From the NCBI RefSeq assembly GCF_000247695.1, contig NW_004624734.1, positions 40,729,431 through 40,793,430 on the forward strand: DNA of 64,000 nucleotides, in the 5' to 3' direction. This document shows positions 9,813 to 20,610 of this stretch, one piece after another. Numbering within the stretch: the stretch's first letter is position 1; every line of letters starts with the position of its first letter. A program made the position numbers and the translations under genes. The stretch is from Heterocephalus glaber (lineage: Eukaryota > Chordata > Mammalia > Rodentia > Bathyergidae). The notes under the pieces were generated by a model that did no database searches, was not told the DNA's origin, and worked only from the letters and a program-made list of their open reading frames with translations.

Positions 9813-11620
9813 ATGAATATAGAAACATAAATCAAGGAGTTGCAAGGGTTCTTAGATTATGTTTTAGTGGTCAGAATATCCAGGAAGTCCAGTGAGCCAG
9901 ACATGGAGCTCTTCAGCCAGGAACAGACCTATCCTTTAAGGCACCTTACATCTCCCTCTGGGAACAACATTCCACTTAAACCACTGACGTTCGCCATGCT
10001 GAATTCTGCATGCTGCTGCCAAAATCAATTCTGCACAGTCCCTACTTACTTGTCTCCCTGTGTCTTGCATCCAAGGCCAGCCTCCACGGCTGATGACAAT
10101 CACAGAGAATTTGTCCTGCAGAGACACTGGGGGCAATACATCTGTTTTAGATGAAGCAATTATATAAGCCTCTGAGAACAAAAGCGATTTTTAATTGTTG
10201 ATATTTGTCACCACTGTGAAGAATTTGAAATCACCAAAAACATTTCAATTAATTAAGCACAATCAAGCTGTACAGATAATGGGAAACAGTGTCTCCTCGG
10301 GGATGTATCTTCCATTCAGATTAACAAAAGTATCTCCGCAAATATCAGAGGAAGCAAGGAAATAGCTACTGGGTCTACATCTTTCTGTGCACGCAGAACG
10401 TTTCACTGCATATGAAGCTAATGGAGAAAAAATAGTTTGTTGTTTGAGTGTAAAGACTGAATAATGATAAATTGGTTGCCTGAAGTGCAGTAAAGGAAAA
10501 AAAAGAAACACACAAATGGATGTGTGGCATTAACGGAGTTAATTATAGATGCAGATTAAAAGGCAAGATTAAGTAGTGGAAGAAAAGCAGAGCGTCACCT
10601 TCGGCCCAGACCCACGGAGCAGCCGCGGTCAGTCACCTAGCAACAAGTTTCCTATCCCCGCTGCGCTCTTTAATTCAGCAAATCTGCTCAGGATGGCGGG
10701 CTGTTCTCCTGACAAAACGCATTATGTAGGAGACGGAGGGATACAAAACTCCACTGTACACAGCACTCTGCTCCCTATTGACCACTGATCCTTTCTCTCA
10801 ATCCACAAAAGAGGCTCGCATAATGCCCTGAAAGGAGAAGAGTCTCCACAGAGAAAACATTTGCTTGTAATTGAGATTGACTACATAATGAAAATGATGT
10901 TCTTTTTAAAATTCTGCTTGTAGAGGGCACACTTTTTGTCTCCAGGCACTCAAAACACATCCCTGCTGGGAAAAGGGGCAAACATTGTAAAAACTCAAAA
11001 CTGATTTTTTTCTTCTTCTTCGCATTGAAAACAACCATTCTGTAATGAAATGGCCAGGTCCCTCTCCTTAGAACTTAAACAAGTGACAAGAAGGTAAACA
11101 GGAAAACTTCTATTCAAACTTGCTGTCACAAGCACTCGCCTTGCTGGAGGCGCCCAGGGCGCCCAGGGCTTTGCACAGCAACTGGACAAAAATGGCAGAG
11201 GACTTTTATTTTTTGATTGTGCTCTCGACAAAGAGAGCATAAAACCCAGTCACTGCTTCAGATCTGTGGACTTAAACCCTATTAAAGTTTTAACCTGGAT
11301 GAGAAGAAGAGGTAGAGACAAGGAGAGGGTAAAATAGCTCATCTTCTTAATCTGGATGACACGATTAAAGAGGCCTGTGCAAGGCTTCAGTTGATTTCCT
11401 GTAAAAAGATTACTCCGGGGCCTTTGTGAAGACTGACCTAGCATGATCATATTTCTTTTAAAATCAGATCATTGGATCTATTAATTTTAGAAGTAATATT
11501 GTAATTATTCTCAAATTAGCAAGCTATTAATACATAGCTCTGGTTTTCTCTATTTTAAGGATTTTATAATATAAGGTGACTTCACAAAAAATGATTTCCT
11601 ACACATGAACAAAATACTCT
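9813..11620. other. Repeat-free block, candidate regulatory region
   Basis: About 1.8 kb without any recognisable transposon. 10150-10600 contains homeodomain-like words (TTTAATTGTTGAT, CAATTAATTAAG, GTTAATTATAG), and 10610-10760 has an RFX-like half site (CCTAGCAAC) in a more CpG-containing context. Open frames at 9840-10154, 9936-10181 and 10263-10511 overlap on both strands and resemble no family; they are probably chance. A 7-base tandem duplication (GCGCCCAGG type) lies near 11150-11170. Confidence 0.45.
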
Positions 11621-12160
11621 TTCTGGAATATGTGCTCAACAAACATTCACAAAGCACCTCCTTTTGCCAAGCACTGTTCTAGATGTCAAGGATCCAGGGG
11701 TAAAAAAAAAAATATGTCCCTTAAAGAGAAACAGAAGAACATTGTATACTTGCAGCACTGCATAAAGGTTCTGGGATAGAGTTTGGTATGGGGATGTCAG
11801 GGACACCTAGAGGGAATGTACAGCCCTCAGGATGCGGGGAAGTGTTGGTTCACACTCACTGAGACCTTCTGGAGGAGGGGACACCGAGGCTAAGTGACCC
11901 CTGCCTAAAGGATGTGTGGTTGGTGATGATCCAGGTGAAAGAGAGATTCTCGAGAGAACATTCTAGAAGATTTTAAAATGAGAAAGAGCATGGTACTTTG
12001 AGTGACAGATCATTCAGATGATGGCAGTTGGTGGCTAAGGAGGTACAAGAGCATAATATCTCACAGAGCTTATGAGCCAGATGGAGGGAGCTTCCTGAAG
12101 GGAGTGGGAAGACACTGAGAGATCTTACTCTGGGACCATGAGGTTTACAGAGGCAGGCGT
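11621..12160 (+). mobile_element. Ancient interspersed repeat, family uncertain
   Basis: GCTCAACAAACATTCACAAA, GCCAAGCACTGTTCTAGATG then GGGGACACCGAGGCTAAGTG ACC, AAAGGATG and GAGAGAACATTCTAGAAG follow the order of a well-known old mammalian repeat. I cannot name the subfamily from memory safely. Confidence 0.4.
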
Positions 12161-13106
12161 GGGTAACTCTTGAGGTTCTTTTTTCCTCTTTCTAAGGAAT
12201 GCTCCCAAATTACAAAGGAATGCAAATGCCTTTCTGTATAGTACTCTTTTAGTTAGATGGTGGAGCTCAGATTTTGTTGAAAATGCAGACGGGACTAAAA
12301 CATCATTGGCTTTATTGAACAGTTCAAAGAGAGAAAGAATACTTCAATTTTCTGGGTATAGTGAGCCTTTGATACTACAGAGGCTGCACCAGATTGGCAA
12401 AGAGACTGAACAGAAGCAGCAAGTAGCATAGACATATGTACATCACTATTATATTTGTTAGTAAAATTGTGGTGCTGACTAAATCTGAATAACAGGGCAA
12501 AGCGGACCATTTTCTGGCTGGAAGGTCTTAATAGTGAAAGTTGTTATGTCCTTATGATGGAAAACACTGATGTTTGATTTGTTATATATACCATACTGTG
12601 CACCCAATTAAAGACATGTCCATACACAATATAGCAATAGTCCAGTGTGTTTCAAAGGAGGCAGATATATACTCCTATTTTTTTTGGATGTCCTACCTGC
12701 AATCAGGAGCTCCTGTCAGTTTGCCCTTTATACCTCACCCCAGTCTGTCTTCCCACACCCACAGATCACAGTTTTATCCAGTCAAGACACAAGAAGGAGA
12801 CTCTGGTACATCAAAAACAATAATGAACCAGTTCTAAATAAGGGTTTCATAGCTGTGATAGATAGCACATCCCTATATTTGCACATTCTGATGGCACCCA
12901 ATATAAGACCTGGTACAATGCATTCATTCTAGGAATAGTACTTCTCACTTAGGTGGTTACCTCATTTTTAGAAAAGCCATGGATAAGTATCAAGATTGTA
13001 ATAGTATGATACTATTCTAATGTAATTAAGCTACTTTAATTGATGGCCAAGAGCCCTTTTAAAAGCAAAAGAGTTTACTCCCTCCTTTGCTCTAGGAGGA
13101 TTTTAT
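12161..13106. other. Unique sequence
   Basis: No repeat recognised. Overlapping open frames at 12574-12932 in two plus frames look random (aromatic and His-rich, no motif). Confidence 0.4.
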
Positions 13107-13121
13107 AAATATTTATATTCT

Positions 13122-13216
13122 GGCCGGGGATTTAGCTCAGTGTTCTGCCACCTGCTTTGCAAGCACAAGGTCCTGAGTTCGATCCCCAGTACAAACAAAC
13201 AAACAAACAAAATAAA
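13122..13216 (+). mobile_element. ID SINE, young subfamily, with target-site duplication
   Basis: TGGCCGGGGATTTAGCTCAG (A box), CCACCTGCTTTGCAAGCACA, GTCCTGAGTTCGATCCCCAG (intact B box GTTCGATCC), then a (CAAA)/(TAAA) tail. Flanks repeat: AAATATTTATATTC at 13107-13121 and AAATATGTATATTC at about 13218-13232. Confidence 0.93.
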
Positions 13217-13376
13217 TAAATATGTATATTCTGTGGTATTATTGTCCTAGAATTTTTCAAAATATTCTTCCACCATTATGTTTCAGCAGAGCAGGGCTCC
13301 TGAGATTTAATAATTTTATCAAAATAAAACTTGTGTTCTAAGCTTTGTTCCTGCTGGCTTCCAGGATCCATTGGTT

Positions 13377-13435
13377 CCTTCCTTCCTTCCTTCCTTCCTT
13401 CCTTCCTTCCTTCCTCCTTCCTTTCCTTTCCTTCT
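13377..13435 (+). repeat. (CCTT)n simple repeat
   Basis: Tandem CCTT units with a few breaks, directly abutting the poly-T end of the next minus-strand SINE. Confidence 0.95.
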
Positions 13436-13575
13436 CGGTGGTACTAAGACCAAACCCAGAGCCTTTGCACTGAGCTACACCTCACTAAGTTGCCCAGGGT
13501 GGTCTCAAACTTTCAATCCTCCTGCGTCACCTCCCAAGTGACTGAGATTACAGGTGTATACCATGTGCCTGGCAT
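13436..13575 (-). mobile_element. B1-dID composite SINE
   Basis: On plus: TCGGTGGTACTAAGACCAAA CCC (reverse of the ID B-box end), GCACTGAGCTACACC, then reverse B1 (GTTGCCCAGGGTGGTCTCAA, GATTACAGGTGTATACCATG). The central linker is shortened. Confidence 0.88.
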
Positions 13576-13894
13576 TCCTTTGGTTCCTTATTCTGTTGTA
13601 GTATAAATAAGTGGTTTTGAATGTCTACTTACTTATTAAAACTAGAACTAGTTTCTTTAATAGGAAGAGGGCCAATTTTTACCCTTTGTTGCAGTAAGCT
13701 GTTGTTAAACTGAGGTTGATGGTCTCAGCAAACCTTGCTCCTGGCTTTCAAGGTACATTCTTGCAAAAGTTTCATGGTATTTCATGGGCGACTCCATGGC
13801 AGATTTCTTCTTTACTAGGCAGCATCTATTCAGAAAAGAGGCACAACAATGCTGACCTAGGAGAAAAAAATCTCCCCGTAAACAGTGAACTCAA
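13576..13894. other. Unique sequence
   Basis: Nothing recognised. The open frame at 13716-13982 runs into the following SINE and is taken as chance. Confidence 0.4.
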
Positions 13895-14090
13895 GCCCGG
13901 TGTGGTGGCACACACCTGTAATCCCTGCTGCTCTAGAGGCCGAAGGAAGATTGCAAGTGTGAGTCCAGCCTGGGAAACTTAGCAAGACCTTGTCTCAAAT
14001 AAAACTGAAAAAGGCCTGGGGATGTTGCTCAGTAGTAGTATGCTCACCTAGTATCCATGAGGCCCCTGAGTGAAGCCTCAGAACTGGGGG
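13895..14090 (+). mobile_element. B1-dID composite SINE
   Basis: AGCCCGGTGTGGTGGCACAC start, CTGTAATCCCTGCTGCTC, AGCAAGACCTTGTCTCAAA, then GGCCTGGGGATGTTGCTCAG and a degenerate B-box end near 14075. Confidence 0.9.
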
Positions 14091-14971
14091 GATGGTGCAG
14101 GGAGTGAAACTGGGCCCTGTCAAGTTGGTTGTGAGCCACAGATTTCGAAAAGAGAATTTTGTAAAGGATTGTCGAAATGATGCACGAAGCAGCATGTCTC
14201 CCTCCAGTAGTTTCTTTCAGAGAGCACACTCGATAATTTTGCAAATATTATCTTCTCATTTATGTCTAATCAGTTAAGTCACATTATCCACCCTCTTAGT
14301 TTTCTCACAGAAGATGATCTGACATGTAGCATTCGCCAGTTTCTCTGAAAAGGTTAATAGTTCACCAGCCAAAGTTAGAACGAAACAGAATTGGTCACTC
14401 CTTAAACTCCGGGTTGAAGCGGTGAGGGCTTTGTGTTGACAGCCCCGGGGCTGTAATGAGTCTCTGTACATTCTTAAGGCTTGTTTCTTTTGCCCTCTGA
14501 ATGGGGAGAGTAAAATTATAGTCCCTAGGTGTTTTCCACGGTCCTTTCACAGGCAGGCTTCCCGACACCAATTAAAGAGATTATGTCATCAAATGAAAAG
14601 AGAGCTATAACTTGTATGTTAATGCTGTGATTACCGGAGACAGGGTCACAGGACCCAGGAGCACAGCAGCTGACCTTCAAAAAATTAACTTTGAGCTCAA
14701 TTCCTAATTAACCTTTTTCAATACAAGAAAGTGTGATTTTAGTCCATTGGTCCCAGAAAATACCCACTTTTCCTTGCACAATGAATATGTTACTCAAATC
14801 AATTAGTAATTGTCAAAAGATGTCTTCCCTTAATGATGTTATTTTTGAGGATGATTTTTAAAATTTCCACCCCAAATATATTCTGTACTTTTGCAGTGAA
14901 TAAAACATACTTCAATCTATATGACTTATATAGCATTGAAATAAATTCATGTTGATGCACAAAATTGATCA
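14091..14971. other. Unique block, enhancer-like at 14230-14720
   Basis: Free of recognisable repeats. Contains TTTGCAAATATTATC, CTAATCAGTTAAGTCACATT, CACCAATTAAAGAG, TGCTGTGATTACCGGAG and CCTAATTAACC, a density of homeodomain/POU-like words typical of conserved non-coding sequence. Only alignment could confirm it. Confidence 0.45.
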
Positions 14972-15250
14972 ATACAATCATCCCTAGGTACCCCTGAGGA
15001 GATTGGTCTAGGACTCCCCCATTCATGGATATCAAAACCTGTGCATGCTCAAGTTCCTTATGTAAAATGGCATAGTATTTGCGTAGACCTTACATACATC
15101 TTCCCGTAGTTTTGTCACCTCTAAATCACATACTTGCAATACCTAATACAATGTAAATGCTATGGAAATGTTCATTACAGTTTGTGGTTTAAAACATGAG
15201 CACAAAGAATAAATCTATATATGTTCAGTAGGGATGTGATTTTATTTAGA
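14972..15250 (+). mobile_element. TcMar-Tigger-type DNA transposon fragment
   Basis: CAATCATCCCTAGGTACCCC at the 5' end, then ATGGATATCAAAACCTGTGC ATGCTCAAG, TAAAATGGCATAGTATTTGC and CCTAATACAATGTAAATGCT ATGGAAATG. This order is that of the non-autonomous Tigger/MER elements of placental mammals. The 3' terminal repeat is not seen. Confidence 0.8.
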
Positions 15251-16607
15251 CTATGTTCCATGTGAGGTTGGGCACAGATGTGTAACCACAAACATCAAGG
15301 GAAGACAATGCTGTCACCACAGAAACCCCAACAATGCAGGACTCCCAATCACATGGACATGTGTAAATATATGTCAATCTTTAAAGATTGTAATTTTAAA
15401 ATTTCATAGCTTGAAATTAATGTTCTGTGCAATTCTTAAAACTTTGCTCTGCTGTGGGATTGTATTTTCTTTCAGAAATTGCTCTCTGATGAAAGTGTTC
15501 CAATTTTACGAGCTCTTATTGAGTCAGGCCTGAAGTTAAGAGCCAATGGACTTCACATTTCTTGTACTCTGGTCCTTCTCACTAAACAAAAGACCAAGTC
15601 ACTGTCAAGGTAGAGCTGTGTAATGGTTGCAGAGTTTGCCCTTTATGGTCATGGTTTGCCTCTAGAAATTAGAAAGATTCTCTGAATAAGTGATTTTTAT
15701 ATCATTTAGTAATTACTCTCTTTGACTTCAATATGAAAGCAGCATTTATCAAATTTTAAATCAAAATTAGCATTATGTACCATAGATTTAAAAGATACTT
15801 TAAATATGGCTTAAATGTAGGTTCTACTAGCTCGTTCCTTCTTTGCTTTGAACCCAGGCTATAGATAAGACAGGCCAAAATGTTGCCTTATTAATAAATA
15901 CTCAGAAATATTCTTAGCAACATTTATATTTTCTATTTTAAATTGTTCCTCAGTTTTGCTATAGCAGAACTTTTTATTCTGTTAGTATTGGACAATGATA
16001 CACAAAATCGTGTACTATTTAATGGAAAGAATTCTTAACTATTGCCCTTCTGGTTATATCATCCCAATATTCAGATCTGAAGTGCCACTGTAGTAGAATA
16101 GCTCAATGGACCTTTTAAGTGGGCCCCTTTTAAAAGGCCCTGAAATAGTACACTGGCTAATATGAAGTCCTCTCCTATTCTTTACTGATGAACAACGTAC
16201 AGAGGAATACACTGCTGTTTTGTTTATCGGTTATATTTTCCTTGATACATTCATACATACCAGGATTGAAAAGAAGAGCAAGGACTAATAGTGAGACACA
16301 ATTAATGACTTGCAAAGGTTTCCCTGAAATCAGAAAAATGACACCAAATTCATGGTACAGAGCACAATAGAGAACAGTTAGAGCACAGCTGGAAAAGTTG
16401 CCTTGATATCTAAGTATGCAATTGGCATTGATCCTTGGGCTTTTAGGATGAAACAGGAAAGAAATCTTCCATCTCTCGATCTATAAAGAGACACATAATG
16501 TTGAAAAAAGCAAACAAAAAGTGCAAAATTTTAAGCAAATTTTAGGCAAGTGCTGTATTGACCCCTCAACAACCCTGGAGAGGATGCTTCAGTTATCTAC
16601 AAAGAAT

Positions 16608-16611
<4 letters not shown>
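15251..16611. other. Unique AT-rich sequence with one exon-like stretch
   Basis: No transposon recognised. 15476-15609 has exon-like features and is listed separately. A near-palindrome lies at 16121-16140 with the perfect core CCTTTTAAAAGG. The rest shows nothing. Confidence 0.4.
15476..15609 (+). other. Exon-like stretch with splice-site-like borders
   Basis: Preceded by a pyrimidine-rich acceptor-like sequence ending TTTTCTTTCAG and followed by a donor-like TCAAG|GTAGAG. Only one of three frames is open across all 134 bases, encoding a peptide beginning KLLSDESVPILRALIESGLK. I do not recognise the protein. An open frame of 44 codons is not rare by chance in such sequence, so this is a weak candidate. 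It would end in phase 2. Confidence 0.2.

Positions 16612-16655
<44 letters not shown>
16612..16655 (+). repeat. (GT)n microsatellite
   Basis: About 21 uninterrupted GT units, which produce the Cys-Val open-frame artefact around 16521-16703. Confidence 0.97.
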
Positions 16656-16658
<3 letters not shown>

Positions 16659-17215
16659 GTCCATGGGATAATTGAGCACAGAAAGGGTTTAACATGGCTA
16701 TAAAATGGAATTTGCAATTTCAAGGGAAGGCAAAATAACTTTTAAAATTACTATCAACAAACTTGTTCTGTTGTTGGGTAGATCCTCTTCTGCTCTCTGG
16801 TTCCCTTGAATTATTTTAAAAGGAACAATGTTATAACCGGATTTGCAATATGCTAAATTAGCCCCATTCTTCGGTTGCCGACTGAGGTGAACTAGAGAAA
16901 ATGAAGGTAAGTAGCTAACTTCATATATAAACATTGATCTTTATTTGGTCAGCTAAAATAAGTATTAACTTGTAGGAAGTATTATGTAATTCTAGAAGCA
17001 TCAATTATTTTACTTAAACCTTAGCAGGTAAATGTGTTAAGATATTTATCACTTGTAACTCTGCAAGTCCCTTTAAAAGCTTTTTTTTTCTGAAAAAAGA
17101 CAAAGCATATATAGATATTAACATGTACACATTTAATGTACTTTTTTCTTTAATCGGTTGATTTATGGATGCTCATAAACACACAGCAACTGTCATGTCA
17201 AAAACCTGAACTTCA
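16656..17215. other. Unique AT-rich sequence
   Basis: Nothing recognised. Confidence 0.4.
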
Positions 17216-17338
17216 AAGCTGGTGTTGGCATGTGCTTGTAATCCCTGCACTCCAGAGGCTGAGGTGGGTCTGAGAGCTCAAGGCCAGCCTGGGTCACAGA
17301 GTGAGACCCTGTCTCAAACCAAACAGAACAAACACAAA
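17216..17338 (+). mobile_element. B1 SINE
   Basis: AAGCTGGTGTTGGCATGTGC, TTGTAATCCCTGCACTCCAG, AAGGCCAGCCTGGGTCACAG AGTGAGACCCTGTCTCAAA and a (CAAA)-like tail. Confidence 0.9.
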
Positions 17339-17655
17339 TTTGAACTTCCGATAAAACATCTTCAGTTTCTAGGTGGTACATTCCTATCTCATAAACCTTT
17401 TTCTTTCATTCAATTAAAAGACATTTGAGGCAACAAAATTCTAATATGATATGGAGTTGGATAATCCAATGAAATTCACTTTGCAATAAGATTTGACACA
17501 TATACAAGTATATGTAAATATCTATACATATATGCAAAGATACATATGTGGAAATGCATATATACATGGGAATTGGTGTATATGTATGGGTGCAATATTC
17601 ACATATAAGATTGTGTTCTAAGTAAAAATTTCTCCAAATGTTTGGACGGGCAGCC

Positions 17656-17661
<6 letters not shown>
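17339..17661. other. AT-rich sequence with ATATAC-rich tract
   Basis: 17490-17610 is dense in TATACATATATG-type words, a degenerate simple-sequence tract. No gene or transposon seen. Confidence 0.5.

Positions 17662-17706
<45 letters not shown>
17662..17706 (+). repeat. (TG)n microsatellite
   Basis: About 22 units, immediately 5' (plus sense) of a minus-strand ID, i.e. at the SINE tail. Confidence 0.97.
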
Positions 17707-17710
<4 letters not shown>

Positions 17711-17772
17711 GGAGATTGAACCCAGGGCTTTGGTCATGCCAGGCAAGGCCTCCTACCTATATCTCGATTCCT
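17707..17772 (-). mobile_element. ID-related SINE fragment
   Basis: On plus: GAGATTGAACCCAGGGCTTT GGTCATGCCAGGCAAG and CTACCTATATCTCGATTCC, the reverse of an old ID/dID body. Its A-rich tail appears to have become the TG repeat. Confidence 0.75.
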
Positions 17773-18581
17773 AAAAACCGCCTTTGATCAATTATTATTG
17801 GTGCTTGCCAAGGATTCGTGAAAGCAGCTGAAGCAAGCATTAGACAAAAGAGTTTGGGAAACTCGAGGGTTACAGATCTCTAAATCGTGACAGTGTCAAG
17901 TCAGCGCCGCGAAGGAGAGTTCCTCTCACCTCCTCCAGAGGTGAGGAGCTCCTGTGGGTGACTTCCCCCAGCACCAGGCCGCAGAAGGCCAGGACCCTGG
18001 GCTTCACAGTGAGCGCCTTCCAAAGACACCCTGGACCCAGATGCCCGCTAGCGATGGCTGAGCTCCTTAACCAGAAACCAACTCCGTAAGAAGTAAGCGA
18101 GCACTTCTCTCAGCCTGAACAGCACCGTGAGAAGAAAATGGAATAGAGAAGAAAAAAACAAAAACAATAAAACTTAGTTTGCTAAGGGAAGGAAAAGCCA
18201 GCAATGTGTTAGCATTTAGTATGACAGTGAACCTAAGTCTATATATTATTGCTGATATTTTAAAGAAACCTTGAATGCCAAATGTATTGGAACTGATATT
18301 GAAAAATTTAAACCCCTTTCAAATGATTTAAAATCGCTGGATTCAGGCACGGATTACTCTGCCACCTGCTGGCCAGTGGCGGTAATGCTATCCTCTGGAG
18401 CTGTGTGAGAAATGGCCGTGCTGTACTGGGAAAAAACTACAAACCTGGGGTCTTGGCGTCTAGGTGCGGGTGCAGGAGCCCCAGTTTTACCATTTCCTCG
18501 TTGGCCTGTTGCCTAAGTCCTCAGAGGGTCTCTCTATCAACAGAACCTCTTCCCTCCCTCAGCCACTTCTACCCAGAGATA
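17773..18581. other. Unique sequence, part GC-rich
   Basis: 17880-18070 is moderately GC-rich; the rest is AT-rich. A CTCF-like motif lies at 18359-18372. The open frame at 18405-18659 ends inside a SINE and is chance. Confidence 0.4.
18359..18372 (-). promoter_or_regulatory. CTCF-type core motif
   Basis: The minus strand reads CCAGCAGGTGGCAG, which fits the CTCF core consensus CCASYAGRKGGCRSY. Occupancy and insulator function cannot be inferred from the motif alone. Confidence 0.5.
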
Positions 18582-18669
18582 TTTTTTTCTTTTTTTTTTG
18601 GTACCGGGGATCGAACTTGGGACCTTGAGCTTGCGAGGCAGGCAGAACCACTGAGCTAAATCCCCGGTC
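18582..18669 (-). mobile_element. ID SINE, young subfamily
   Basis: On plus: T run, GGTACCGGGGATCGAACTTG, TTGAGCTTGCGAGGCAGGCA, AACCACTGAGCTAAATCCCC GG. A and B boxes intact. CTACCCAG occurs on both flanks and may be part of the target-site duplication. Confidence 0.95.
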
Positions 18670-20221
18670 CTACCCAGCCATTTAGTGAGCTCATCTCCAG
18701 GACAGGTGTTAGGAAGACTGCCTTCCCTCAAATGGAAAAGTGCTTTAAAAACCATCAGGCATTATAAGAAAAATATATTGGTCAGAATTATGGATGGAAT
18801 TAACAGTCAGTTCCTTGGCTTCCTGAAATCTGCAAATGGTGGGCATTGTCAACAAAGCTTTTATTCAAGTCCAGTCTAACTGGACCAGTCATCTTAAATT
18901 ATCTTTAGAAAAATGGAAAAGCATAAATACACCCATGTTTGCTTATATGAACCAGTTTCCTAACTTCAGCATATCCCCTGGCAATGGCAACCTTACATCT
19001 TCCAAAAAAAAAAAAATCCAATTAAAAGGCCCAAAGATGCCTAAATTAGTGCTTTGAATAGAAAGAAAATAAAAAAATTATTAAAAAAAAATTGGCCTCC
19101 TGATCTTTTCTAGTTATGCCAAATAGCATTCAACAGTAGCTATTTTAATGGGACTCAAGGAAACAAACTGATACACAAAATGTAAAAGCCAAAAGGGAAT
19201 CAAATTGCCACATTGAAACTTTTTAGAAAAACAAAACAGTGTCTTGATTTCCTCGTTATAAACTATTCCATTTTTAAAACCCCCAAATTTCCACAATTTC
19301 CCCTTGTGGAGGACTCTTTTGTTGAGATTTAATATAAATTTGCAGACATTCACAAAAGGCAGGTCAGGCAAAATCACCATTCCCAATTGCTTTATTTCTC
19401 CACATAAACATCCCTTAAAATAGGCTTTATCCTTCATGCTCCTGAACAGCACTGCAATCACACTCACTAAACAAACACGGAATTCAAACTTAAGCAACCC
19501 CCTGAGTTTGCCAGAGGGAGACAATGTCTTCCTTGTCACTTGGCTTTGTCTTTTTTTTTTTTTTTCCAAAGGCAAATCTATTCTCCCTGTCCTGTATGTA
19601 GACCACCCATGAACCTTTTTATTTTTCTGGTTTAATCTGAGAAAGGAGAGAAAAGGAGACTTGTTGCCCTCAGCAGTTCTTGGGTTTTCTCCCAATAGGG
19701 GAAGTTAATTGTTTTAACCCACTGAGGAAGGGTGGCCCGGGCAGTAGGCGTAGAAGGAAGGAGGAAACAGGTGTTTCACACACCTGCACTTCTGGGCCTA
19801 ATTACTCTGAAATCTGCTTCTTTCTTTACAGAGGCTCAGGGGGAGGGGTTCATTTGTGGCGTTCTTAACTAATCGGAGCATAAATATGCAACCACTTTGG
19901 GCTGAACAAATTATTTTCTTTAAAATGAACTTCAGGTAAATTTAATTAGAAAAAGGGTGATTGACAGGTGTGATTCTGAATGCAAGGATTAAAAATCCTA
20001 ACCTCTGTTAAAAGGAAAAGGCAGCCGGGAGTCAATCGTATTCTATTTGTTTCCTCCTTTTGGCAGTGAGTTCAGGTAAAGAAACCCAGATCAATGGTTC
20101 TGGCATTCTTGACATGTGTGAGATATCCACCACAAGGAAGTACTGAAAAATGGTTTGGTTTGATTCTGTTTTCAGTTAAGTGCATGGAAAAATTTGCTTT
20201 TTTAAAAAATATGCTGAGCTA
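18670..20221. other. Unique block, enhancer-like at 19860-20060
   Basis: No transposon recognised over 1.5 kb. 19860-20060 contains CATAAATATGCAACC, GGTAAATTTAATTAGA and GTGATTGACAGGTGTGA (a Meis/TGIF-like word) without repeats. The minus-strand open frame of 193 codons at 19114-19695 contains a poly-Lys tract from an A/T run and has no family signature, so it is probably chance. Confidence 0.42.
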
Positions 20222-20300
20222 GGGCTAGCTGGAGGTGTGGCTTAGTTGTAGAGCGCTTGCCTAGCATGCATGAGAGCCTGAGTTTAATCCCCACCAGTGA
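20222..20300 (+). mobile_element. ID SINE, older subfamily
   Basis: AGGGCTAGCTGGAGGTGTGG CTTAGTTGTAGAGCGCTTGC CTAGCATGC, then GAGTTTAATCCCCACCAG. AGAGCGCTTGCC type, diverged B box. Confidence 0.88.
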
Positions 20301-20404
20301 GACAGGGAGAAAAGTAAGATAACCTAGATACCAAAAGGAGGATTTGTGGGATTTTATAGTCAGTGTGAATGATTTCATAAATGTAGCTTATAATTGAATG
20401 CTTC

Positions 20405-20610
20405 CAACAAGCCAGACACCATTGTGTATGTTCTGTCTCATTAAATTCTCATGAACACTGAGACATGTGTAATTCCCAGAGTTAGCCTCATTTTACAGGT
20501 ACGGAAGCTGAGGCAGAAGAAAGTTAATTAAGTTATCCAAGGCTAGATAATAAATAGTTGAGTGAGCATTCGCACATAGACAGCAGAGTCCATCCAGAGT
20601 CCGACTCCCT
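20405..20610 (-). mobile_element. MIR SINE
   Basis: On plus: CCAGACACCATTGTGTATG, TCTCATTAAATTCTCATGAA, TTACAGGTACGGAAGCTGAG GCAGAAG and CAAGGCTAGATAATAAATAG, the reverse pattern of MIR. Confidence 0.85.

Noticed and set aside
16521..16703. Open frame rich in Cys-Val
   Set aside because: It translates the (GT)n microsatellite. The same applies to the minus-strand frame at 5080-5340 over the CA repeat.
19114..19695. 193-codon minus-strand open frame
   Set aside because: No domain or motif, passes through a poly-A/T run coding for Lys, and no supporting splice or start context. Long frames of this size occur by chance in 64 kb.
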